A DNA stretch of 16,588 bases from Jimgerdemannia flammicorona (lineage: Eukaryota > Mucoromycota > Endogonomycetes > Endogonales > Endogonaceae). Every line of letters starts with the position of its first letter. Positions within the stretch are counted from its first letter, which is position 1. The DNA lies in assembly GCA_003990745.1 (NCBI GenBank), contig RBNI01003136.1, positions 1 to 16,588 of the forward strand. Direction: 5' to 3'. Positions 8,672 to 16,588 of the stretch are shown here, piece by piece. The position numbers were made by a program, and so were the translations under genes. Under the pieces are notes generated by a model that was not told where the DNA came from, did no database searches, and saw only the letters and a list, made by a program, of their open reading frames with translations.

Positions 8672-9016
8672 CCTATTTGATAACCCACAAACCACTCTTA
8701 AGTAAATCCACTCCCCATTAGGTCCTACTCCTAACCCCATCACAAAATTTTCTAATTGGATATTGTCTGCAGCGATATGCCAATTCAACTAAGCTAGTCT
8801 TAGTTTCTTGAACTTCCTGAAATACAGAAAATCCTGAACATCCAGAACTAGTCTGAAAAAGGACTTTGGTTGAGACATCAATCCGATCTTGAAATCAATA
8901 AGTGTAGAGGACATACTCCATATGAAATTGATCTTGACCATAAGAAAACGGTCTTTCAGAATATTCAGAACTTCCAGAACTATATAACGGTTACTCTAAA
9001 AAGCAACCCTCTTACA

Positions 9017-9864
9017 GTTATAGTACTATGAGTCATGGGGTTGTAGTAAGCTGGTAACTGTGGTTTATGTCACTCGTACTTAGGTGGTAGAGTAGTTGGT
9101 TCGATCTCAAGAGTTGTTTGAAGGTACAGGTTATGTTCTCCTGTCTCTTCATTATAGTTAAAGTAATCAGAGGTGAATACAGGTTAGTATTCATACCAGT
9201 AGTCATTGTCCCAATAGGTCTCATAGGTGGTTATGAACTGCTGTAAGTTCATCGACAGTATTGGTGGAGTGATCAGGGTTGGTAGAGATTCTTGGCTTGA
9301 GGTCATGTCAGCATCAGAGAGATCATTGTCTTTTGCTTCATCTTCATCAAATCGGATTATATCATAGACATCCTTCATAGTATATCCAACTTGAGGCATT
9401 TGCAGGATATGGTCATTGGAGTGTGGAAAGGTTCTGTCTGTGGTCTGAACATATTCGAGATACTTATGGTTGAGTTCTTGTATCATGTTATCAATTTGAC
9501 TATAAGATAGAGTAATAATCATTTTGCTGGTAGTAACTCAGAGATGGGAAATAACAGTGCTATACTCATAAAAGAGTTCTCAGTATTTGTGGGCAATGAG
9601 TTTCTAGTGTTGAGATATCTGGATAATGTCTATGTCATGGTGGTGTTTGACCATATCTTCTAGGAGGTGGCCAATCTGGTAATAGCTTGAGATTTGTCCA
9701 ATTTGGTAGGCTTCGCTAAGTATGTTCAGGGCATTCTATTAGACTTCTATGAAGTAGAGGGATACTAGACTATGGATATTCATGAGGGGCAGAGGGAGTG
9801 TGGCTCAGTTGATAATAGTATTCTAAATATCAGCATGGATATAGTTGTAGATCTTGGTGATCAT
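9017..9864 (-). pseudogene. LTR ORF, minus-strand copy, truncated at its C-end
   Basis: Homologue of the 7254-8351 frame, starting at ATG 9864 (reverse strand; MITKIYNYIH) and cut at 9017 by element I after about 280 codons. It stays readable, for example QELNHKYLEYVQTTDRTF and NLQQFITTYETYWDND, with stops near 9745, 9625, 9568, 9561, 9184 and in the HKP region. It keeps CAG where element I has TAA 7875, and the same TGA as element I at 7536. The proline pair of PPAY reads LP here. Confidence 0.85.
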
Positions 9865-10187
9865 ATATATATATTCAGAAGTTGGTGTTATATGTTGGGT
9901 TTGTTTTAGTTCTTCATTGACATGTCTTGGTGCTCAGTATATATATATTTGGTCCTGATTGGTAAGATTCTATTTGTGTAAATCTTGTATTTTGTGACTT
10001 TATGTTGACTTAGCTTTGTACACTGTAACTTCGGTTTGACTCAGCTTTGTGTGCTGTGACTTCAGTTTGACTCAGCTTTGTGATTGTGTAGGTGATTTCT
10101 AGATTTGTTCAGAGGTCACATGTGATTTCAGTGGCTTGTTCAGAGAATAATGTGTGATTTCAGTGGCTTGAAGGTTGTGCACCTATA
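9017..10187 (-). repeat. Minus-strand partial LTR of the same family (site of element I insertion)
   Basis: The reverse complement matches LTR positions from the start (10187 = LTR base 1, TATAGGTGCACAACC against TGTAAGCGCACAACC) to the equivalent of about 8103, where it ends against the terminus of element I. It has three of the 31-bp TGAGTCA units and a tandem duplication at 10107-10170. The missing part is expected left of the window. No polypurine tract is seen beyond 10187, so it may be a solo or 5' LTR. Confidence 0.9.
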
Positions 10188-10225
10188 CTAAGTACTATAT
10201 GTTATATTTATAATTAATCTAATCT

Positions 10226-10560
10226 TATAAGAGGGTTACTAATTAAAGTACTATTATATAGTTCTAGAAGGGTTTTCTGAAAGTTCTGGATATTCTAAAA
10301 GACCATTTTCTTAAGGTTAAGATCAATTTCATATAGAGTATGTCCTCTATACTTATTGATTTCAAGATCAAATTGACATCTCAATCAAAGTCCTTTTTTA
10401 GACTTATTCTGGATATTCAGGATTTTCTGTATTTCAGAAAGTTCAAGAAACTAAGACTAGCTTAGTTGAATCAGTATATTGCTACAGACAATATCTAATT
10501 AGAAAATTTCATGATATAGTTAAGAGTGAGACCTAATAGAGAGTAGATTTACTTAAGAGT
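10226..10560 (-). repeat. LTR fragment, 3' end (R-U5), minus strand
   Basis: The reverse complement of 10226-10560 matches LTR 8690-9016, from the ACTCTTAAGTAAAT segment to the end CCTCTTATA. It starts 38 bp beyond the LTR start at 10187 and stops sharply at 10560 in AT-rich DNA. It is very AT-shifted, so an old copy. The intervening 10188-10225 is AT-rich and shows no primer-binding site, so no internal region follows. Confidence 0.85.
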
Positions 10561-11648
10561 TATAATGAAAATATATTATAATGTTACAAATGATGATATA
10601 TATTACTAAGCTGATATTATCAGATTCATATTATCAGTAAGGTTATATACTAGAAAATACAAGAATATTAGTGAGATTATAATGATTTTGTACTAATTTC
10701 AGTTCACTTTAACTGGTAACATCATAGTAGTCACATTAATCTCTATACTAGTTTAGTATATACTTATACTGACATCACTATGGATATGCCTCAGAAATAG
10801 ACTAAAGATACTAAAAATAGCATGAGACTAAATTAGTCTTTAGCCACATTAATATTATAAACTAAAATAGTCTATAATATTATAGAAACTAGAGTATATT
10901 AAAATTAACTACTAATATTATCAGCTCTCTGATATCAAGAGCTAGTAAAATCTTTAAGACCAGTGACTTCATAGACTAAACTAGACTATGACAAGCTATG
11001 AAATTATAGTTACCATATACTAAAATAGTTTATTTGGTAAACAAATAAATACTCTGCAAATTGGCTCTGGAAAATGATTATCCAAATAATTACTATACAA
11101 ACATATAGATACTTTTTCCTCAAAACAAAACTAAGATATAAACAAATCATCCCCACATCTTCTGAATATCTGGCCATAGGGAATTCCTGTACCATTTAAT
11201 GTAAGACTAGTCTCATCAGTATCTACCTCATCATCTGTGACCATTAGATCAGAACTAGACTCTGAAAGAAATCTTATCTCCTTTTAGAGAAGTCTGTTAC
11301 TATCTTATGATGTAATATATTATATCACAAAGTCTTAGTTGAAAATTTAGAACATTATTTTATAAATAGTATATAAAAATAATATCATTAGATAGCATTA
11401 TTATGATTTTATAATAACACTATTATAGTATAACTTTTTATATTATTTTTAGTGACTTTCTGTCTTATATCTTTTAGCCAATAGTTAGTTAATATGTAAA
11501 GTCCTTAAAATATATATAAATACTCCTAAGCAAGTGACTTAATAAAGGATAGAATTTATACAGAATTTATAAAATATCAAATAAGAGAACAATTAAGACT
11601 TAAATCTATAATATATGGATAAGTCTCTGAATAATTCCCAATAGAAAG
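10561..11648. other. AT-rich gene desert
   Basis: About 1.1 kb of strongly AT-rich sequence without a supportable gene. Short repeats such as actaaaatagtct and aaaaataatat with its reverse complement occur, and the long TATA-like stretches look like DNA degraded by C-to-T change. One 50-codon minus-strand stretch (11131-11283) has non-random composition but no recognised homology. Probably ancient, unrecognisable transposon remains. Confidence 0.6.
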
Positions 11649-11656
11649 ACTATAAC

Positions 11657-12217
11657 TAGTGCTCCTAACGAGTCAATTTAATCCGGATCAACTCGGATGG
11701 GATTCGAATCCCATCTGGATGGATTTGAATCAACCATTGTTTTGATTTCCAAATTAGACAATTAAATGGTTACATCAATAACTCAATGAATAATCATCCA
11801 AATTTGATGATCTTAGTGTCATTTGAAAGCCCTTAATAAGGCCTATCTAATGATACCAAGAACATTGAAATCCGATCATGTGTTGCTGAGTTATGAAGGA
11901 AAACGTCTGAATCGCCAATTTTGGAAATTTCATCAAATAGAACGTTTTCCTTAATATCTCGGCAACGCGTAATCTGATTTTAATGTTCTTGGTATCATTA
12001 GAAAGGCCTTATTAAGGGCTTTCAAATGACACCAAGATCATCAAATTTGGATGATTATTCATCGAGTTATTGATGTAAACATTTAATTGTCCAATTTGGA
12101 AATCAAAACAATGGTTGATTCAAATCCATCCAGATGGGATTCAAATCCAATCCGAGTTGATCTGGATGGGATTTGAATCCATCCGAATCCCATCGGATTG
12201 ACTCGTTCAGAGCACTA
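11657..12217. mobile_element. Palindromic foldback element / MITE (561 bp) with 8-bp target duplication
   Basis: Two arms of about 250 bp are near-perfect reverse complements around a centre near 11930. The ends are TAGTGCTC (11657) and GAGCACTA (12217). Flanks ACTATAAC at 11649-11656 and 12218-12225 are identical, an 8-bp target site duplication. An 8-bp duplication and an end beginning TAGTG fit the hAT superfamily (YARNG ends). There is no transposase, so it is non-autonomous. It keeps more CpGs than its surroundings, suggesting a later arrival. A Mutator-like foldback with a 9-bp duplication is the alternative. Confidence 0.88.
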
Positions 12218-14145
12218 ACTATAACTGTAAGCACACAACCTCTAAGCCACCAAAATCACATGTCATCTTTGAATAAATTCAGAAACCATATGTATGATCA
12301 TGAAGCTAAGTTAAACCAAAGTTACAAAATACAAGATTTATACAAATAGAGTCTTACTAATCAAGACTAAATATATATATACTAAGTACTAAGATATATT
12401 GAAACAGAGAAACTCAACAAACTAAATAAACAACTCTAACTTCTGAATATATATATAAATATAACCACTGAGATCTATAACTATATCTATACTGATATTT
12501 GGAATATCATTATTAACCAAGCTACACCCTCTCTATTCCTCATGAATATCTATAGCTTAGCACTTCTCTACTTTGTAAAAGCCCAATAGAATGCCCTGAA
12601 CATACTTAGTGAGATCTACTGAATTAGACAAATCTTAAGCTACTACCAGATTAGCCATCTCCTAGAAGATATGATTGAATACCATTATAACACTAATATT
12701 ACTCAGATGTTCCAATATCAGAAACTCATTGCCTGCAAATATAGAGAACTCTTTTATGAGTATAGCTCCTTTATTTTCTATCTCTGAGTTACTACTACTA
12801 AAATAGTTACTATCTTATCTTATGGCCAAATTGATAATATAGTACAAGAACTCAATCACAAATATATTGAGTATATTCAAACCACAGATAGAATCTTCCC
12901 ATATCTTAATGACCACATTCTGCAAATATCTCAAGTTGAATATACTATGAAGAATATCTATAATATATAATGATGAAGCAGAAGATAATGATCTCTTTGA
13001 TATCAATATAACCTTAAGCCAAAGATCTCTGCCAATCCTGATCACTCTACCAATCTTACTGATGAACTTATAACAGTTCATAACTACTTATGAGACCTAT
13101 TGGAATAATGACCACTGGCATGAGTACCAATCTATATTCACTCCTGGTTACTTCAACTATAATAAAGAGACTAGAGAACACAACTTATACCTTCAAACAA
13201 CCCTTATGATCAAACCAACAATTCCACCACCTGAGTATAAATAACATAAAGCACAACTACTAGCATACTACAACTCTACAACTCATAGTACTATAACTTA
13301 TAGAAGATATGCAGATAGTGAATTCAATGAAAGTGAAGATAATGTACCCCTCCTTCACCCACCAATTCTATATTCAGCATATGAGATAGATGATGCTATT
13401 CTATGGAATGGTGATAAAGTCCCAATATATTATTATCTCAGTGAACAGAGAGAAGTAATCTGCAAACCACTCTTTCTAGATAACTACTTCATCAGAGATA
13501 ATACTATCAATAGTGATGTCATCAAAGACTACTCAGACTCATCTCTTTCTCTACTACCTTACCAGTTATAAGGTTTGGTAGGCAACCTTCCAAGTCCCCT
13601 TTCCCCTATTATTACCCCCTCTATCTTGGGTTGATTTGCTGTGCCTATATGGGCATAGTGGAAGGAGGGCAATGGTGATGAGTTGCCCCTTTATCGGTGT
13701 CAGATCGGTGTCTTCTCCACTTTTTCGTGGTTTCTGGTGTCTTTAGCTGCATCTGGAGTGCATCTGTTTTGGTATGGTACCTTCTTTCTTTTGCCATCAC
13801 CAACAAGGTACTGTCTCAGTGTATCTCAGGCTACATAGGGAGTTGGCTGACCTTGGGCATCAAGTGCTCAGTGTAGGTTACCTGCAGGTCCTCAGTGCCT
13901 GTGATAGAGCCCTCTGGTTTTGGTGAGCTTCCCGGCGAGTGTGGTTCTGGTGTAGGTGACTGTTTTTCAGGTGATGTCAGTATGGGAGGGGAGATGGCCA
14001 TCACAGATAGGAGGAAGGGTGATTATGGTGAACTAGTGGGGTGCCAGGCTGGGGGTAGTCATCGGGACTGGGGTGGACAATACATATTTCAGTAGGGCCT
14101 TTCAATTGGCTAGTGGGGGGTGGAGTAGTGTAGGGGCCAGCATCC

Positions 14146-14298
14146 TGGCTGTATCCAACTGGAACTGGGAGCTGACACAGTAACGTGCTTGAGGCCTGCA
14201 GGCTTAGAGAGTGGGACCTTCCTCATTTGGCAGTACCCAACTAGAACCAGGAGCTGATACAGCAATGTGATTGAGGCCTGCAGGCTCAGAGAGTAGGA
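14146..14298 (+). repeat. Tandem duplication (period 82 bp) inside the retroposed insert
   Basis: About 71 bp at 14146-14216 recur at 14228-14298 (TGGCtGTAtCCAACT...GAGGCCTGCAGGCT.AGAGAGT). Each copy contains the perfect palindrome GCCTGCAGGC (14194-14203 and 14276-14285). The copies have diverged by about ten substitutions, so the duplication predates recent events. Confidence 0.8.
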
Positions 14299-14701
14299 GT
14301 GGGGTCTCTTCAGGCCCTAGCCCATGTGTAAGTCCTTTGAGGAAGGTACTATATATAAGTCCTTTACTCACCCACTTTGAATCTACCTTGCTCTCTGTTG
14401 GTTGGTTGGGGGGTTTTTTCTTTACCTTGGGCTTTCTTTTGGGGTTTGGGGGGCTATTCTTTATTCAGTCCCAGTGCTGCTAAATCCAACGCATAGGTGT
14501 GCTCTCATGTGTAAATGATGATTCAGCCCTGGTGAGCAGATAAGTCTAGTCTATGTCATTAGGGTCGACATAGCCAGTGTTCAATAGGCATAGCTAGAGT
14601 AGTGGGACTGCTGGACAATTTAGTAGTCTAGGTTAATGGGGGAATATTGTTTGGTGGGTGATGGGAGAGGGTTTTGGCCTATATAGTCTAGGTTCCCTTC
14701 C

Positions 14702-14707
14702 AATAAA
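14702..14707 (+). terminator. Poly(A) signal of the retroposed transcript
   Basis: AATAAA 24 nt before the A run at 14732. Spacing is that of a normal cleavage and polyadenylation site, supporting an RNA origin of the insert. Confidence 0.75.
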
Positions 14708-15458
14708 AATCCACAGGACTTTGAGTCCATTAAAAAAAAAAGACTACCCATACAGTATCTAAATCTATAGATAGTTTAGCAGTTATTAGTATAGTTAGAT
14801 TAGCCTTATATGATATAAATGTGAACTGACTCAGCAGTCAGATGATCTTTTGATATGTCAGATTACATTTATACTATGTGACTGTATTCCAACTCAGCAA
14901 GATACTAAGTACCACATCCATATTTAGTATAGTCTAGATAGCTCCTCACTAGTATAAATACCCCCTCTTCCAGATCTCAAAAAAATAGACTTAAACATAT
15001 AGAACAATCTGAACACAACTCCTGAACACTTCTTCACAATATCTCTTTATACAACTACTCTTAGTATAGCAATATTATGAATAGTAAATAAATCTATTTA
15101 ATAATCCACAAATTACTCTTAAGTAAATCTGCTCTCTGTTAGGTCTCACTCCTAACTCTATCATGAAATTTTCTAATTGGGTATTGTCTACAGCAATATA
15201 CTAATTCAACTAAGCTGGTCTTAGTTTCTTAAACTTCCTGAAATATAGAAAATCCTAAACATCCAGAACTAGTCTAAAAAAGGACTTTGGTTGAGACATC
15301 AACCTGATCTTGAAATCAATAAGTATAGAGAATATACTCCATATGAAATAGATCTTAATCTTAAGAAAACAATCTTCCAGAATATCCAAAACTTCTAGAA
15401 AACCCTTCCAGAACTATATAACAGTTACTCTAATAAGTAACCCTCTTATAACTTAGTA

Positions 15459-16398
15459 GTAGTGGTTTATAATCTAATTCTGCTTTAAGATACTTTCTCA
15501 CCCTACTATAAACCTCTCTGAAAATTCTTACAAGTTGATATAAAGCCCAACCTCTGAACTAGAATTTATCCTGAACCATCTGACAATCTAGAGAGAATTG
15601 AATCTGATATATAAGGACAATTTGATCTTTATACTTGCAACAAGTAGGACAGACTTCATTCTAAGAAAGAAGTACTCCAATTAAATCAGCAGATAGGTGA
15701 AACTCTATTTATTGAACTCCTTGCTCTACACTCTGCAAGTCAAGATGAAGAAGGTCTTATAGAAGCCTTCTTTACTCTTCTCAATAAGAGTTTTGTCAGC
15801 TCTACAAATCCAAGTGATCTAGGACAACCAGCAGTAGTCTTTCTAGTCTTAGTTTCTCATAAAGCCCAAGCCTCCATAGTTAAGTGGCTCAACTCTACTG
15901 ACTTTTACCATACTAGAACCAAGACCACCTTATACTACTACTTCCAGAATTATAAGGCCCACTATATTCTCAAAGAAGAAGTAAGAGAAACTCTCCATCA
16001 ATAACCTGATCCTGAACTAGAAGTAGATCCAGCTACAACTTTATCTGTAACTGAACCCAATACTGAACTAGAACTTGATTTTGAATTAAGCCCATCAGAA
16101 ATCCAATATACAACTGATTCTGTCTACTTTGACACTAAGCAAACCCAACTATATGGGGATCAAATTAAAGAGGAGAAGGAGTATCTTAGCAAATTTAATT
16201 TCAGATATACCATTGAAGAAGATATACCTCTATCAGAATAGAACATACCTATATAGCAACAGATAGCTATCTATCAAGCCCTCACTTCAGACCCATAACT
16301 ATTACTCCAGAAACTTACATAAACTCAAAGAACACTATCACACTCTGTACCAGTACCTCAAGTAGTACCAGTAATACTACTACCAGTAGTCTAACTAC
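15459..16398 (+). pseudogene. gag: Gag N-terminal extension of element II (decayed, 3'-truncated)
   Basis: Aligns with 489-1428 of element I in the same frame. Readable parts include LELDFELSPSE-like and LLNKSFVSSTNPSDL segments. At the spot matching 1254 it has one more base than element I and therefore reads on into the Gag frame, showing that the extension and Gag were one ORF. Stops are mostly TAA/TAG at Gln codons and TGA. It ends where the 16399 element begins. Confidence 0.8.
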
Positions 16399-16588
16399 TG
16401 TAACGGTGACCCCAGAATAATGACATCAGCACAGGAGACAGCCTTTCCTTGCAAAGCCACCAGATCGGAGCACGAGAAGATCATACGGCATACGAGATGA
16501 GCAACGATGACCAACTGTGAGTCATTGTGACCACAGCACAAGCATCCTGAAGAATATAAAAGAAGGATCAAGGAACCGCAGTAGCAGC
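16399..16588 (+). mobile_element. 5' end of an unrelated LTR element inserted in element II gag
   Basis: Alignment to element I stops sharply after the site matching about 1428, and the new sequence opens TGTAACGG, a TG start typical of LTRs. It has TGAGTCA at 16518-16524 and TATAAAAG at 16555-16562, a plausible U3 core promoter. It is rich in intact CpG, unlike the surrounding family, which suggests a recent insertion. The window ends before R, so no internal sequence or target duplication can be seen. Part of it (16462-16498) resembles sequencing adapter, so an artefact is possible. Confidence 0.6.

Larger units (their letters stand above)
1..9016 (+). mobile_element. Element I: Ty3/gypsy chromovirus with dUTPase and an LTR-encoded ORF
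   Basis: An LTR retrotransposon whose 5' LTR is cut by the window edge. Seen directly: positions 1-480 match 8537-9016 without a net indel; a tRNA-primer-like site follows the 5' LTR; a polypurine tract precedes the 3' LTR; the LTR runs TGTAAG...CTTACA. Between them a decayed gag-pol frame encodes zinc knuckle, dUTPase, protease, RT, RNase H, integrase and chromodomain, in Ty3/gypsy order (RT before integrase). With a full 5' LTR the element would be about 10.5 kb, long for a fungal chromovirus because of the 2-kb LTRs. It is dead: roughly 35 in-frame stops by hand count, plus frameshifts near 1254 and 4040. It sits inside a minus-strand LTR of its own family, which resumes at 9017. Confidence 0.95.
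6999..9016 (+). repeat. 3' LTR of element I (2,018 bp)
   Basis: Bounded by TGTAAG and CTTACA, a perfect 6-bp terminal inverted repeat with the canonical TG...CA. Order: a U3 with two 31-bp repeats bearing TGAGTCA (7080, 7111), a TATA-like box (7180), a 365-codon reading frame (7254-8351), direct repeats with a further TGACTCA (8415), the main TATA box (8541), R with AATAAA (8666), then U5. The same LTR recurs as a minus-strand partial copy at 9017-10187 and as 12226-15450. At 2 kb it is much longer than the few hundred base pairs usual for fungal chromoviruses. Confidence 0.95.
13539..14738 (+). mobile_element. Poly(A)-tailed retroposed sequence (1.2 kb) with 15-bp target duplication
   Basis: Composition changes abruptly to G/T-rich, GC-richer DNA. 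The element II LTR is interrupted exactly here: 13524-13538 and 14739-14753 are copies of the same LTR segment (13 of 15 identical), a target duplication of the kind made by LINE-type target-primed reverse transcription. The 3' end is an A run (14732-14741, merging with the duplication), with AATAAA at 14702-14707, 24 nt upstream, as in a polyadenylated RNA. No RT motif or known domain is seen; a 66-codon frame (13895-14095) is unconvincing. It could be a 5'-truncated LINE tail, a long SINE-like element, or a processed copy of a host transcript. Confidence 0.88.
12461..14762 (+). pseudogene. LTR ORF of element II, start lost and interrupted
   Basis: Homologue of the 7254-8351 frame. The start codon is ATA (12461), a short deletion lies near 12967, several stops occur, and the reading is cut seven codons before its end by the poly(A)-tailed insert at 13539-14738. 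The last codons and stop resume at 14739-14762. It keeps Gln or Arg codons where element I has stops, which shows those stops are secondary. Confidence 0.85.
12226..15450 (+). repeat. 5' LTR of element II, split by a retroposed insert
   Basis: Begins TGTAAG at 12226 and ends CCTCTTATA at 15450 (terminal CA turned to TA). Its 3,225 bp minus the 1,215-bp insertion and duplication gives about 2,010 bp, matching the 2,018-bp LTR of element I. TATAAATA is at 14953-14960. Many of its differences from element I are transitions toward AT. Confidence 0.92.
12226..16398 (+). mobile_element. Element II: second copy of the dUTPase/LTR-ORF chromovirus family, 3'-interrupted
   Basis: A complete 5' LTR (12226-15450) is followed by the primer-site position and about 950 bp of gag N-terminus that align with element I from 481 to about 1428. 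It is then broken at 16399 by an unrelated element. It is more AT-shifted than element I. No pol is visible; if the insertion at 16399 is simple, pol should resume beyond the window. Confidence 0.9.

Noticed and set aside
11010..11195. 61-codon minus-strand ORF with hydrophobic stretch
   Set aside because: In AT-rich DNA such frames are expected by chance, and it overlaps a better stretch in another frame.
13895..14483. Two short ORFs (66 and 70 codons) in the retroposed insert
   Set aside because: Low-complexity G/T-rich translation, no domain, second one crosses homopolymers; not enough to call a gene.

Overview
This window is a pile of nested, decayed retrotransposons with no recognisable host gene. 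The organism is most likely a filamentous fungus. The main element is a Ty3/gypsy chromovirus of fungal type, the unoccupied DNA is very AT-rich, and the old copies carry heavy C:G-to-T:A transition damage, much of it at CpG. I cannot name the species.

Layout. (1) 1-9016 is one nearly complete chromovirus, 'element I': the tail of the 5' LTR (1-480), a primer-binding site, a long decayed gag-pol reading frame (489-6566), a polypurine tract (6985-6997) and a complete 2,018-bp 3' LTR (6999-9016, TGTAAG...CTTACA). Domain order is N-terminal extension, Gag, zinc knuckle, dUTPase, aspartic protease, reverse transcriptase, RNase H, integrase, chromodomain. About 35 in-frame stops (hand count) and two frameshifts inactivate it. 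(2) 9017-10187 is a minus-strand, partial LTR of the same family, into which element I appears to have jumped. (3) 10226-10560 is a further minus-strand LTR scrap. (4) 10561-11648 is an AT-rich gene desert. (5) 11657-12217 is a long palindromic foldback element flanked by an 8-bp duplication, ending 8 bp before (6) 'element II' (12226-16398), a second plus-strand copy with a complete but damaged LTR and the start of its gag. (7) Its LTR is split by a 1.2-kb poly(A)-tailed retroposed sequence (13539-14738) bounded by a 15-bp target duplication. (8) At 16399 element II gag is cut by the start of an unrelated LTR element that looks younger.

Two things stand out. The 2-kb LTR carries, in U3, a 365-codon reading frame with its own TATA-like box. 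It is recognisable in all three LTR copies that span this region and resembles no family I know. The polyprotein also carries a dUTPase domain with all five motifs, placed between the nucleocapsid zinc knuckle and the protease. Together with the chromodomain this gives an unusually accessorised chromovirus: a dUTPase that could limit uracil in its cDNA, a chromodomain for targeting, and an LTR-encoded accessory protein read from the 3' end of the genomic RNA or from its own promoter. These roles are inferred from family knowledge and position. Every copy here is inactive.
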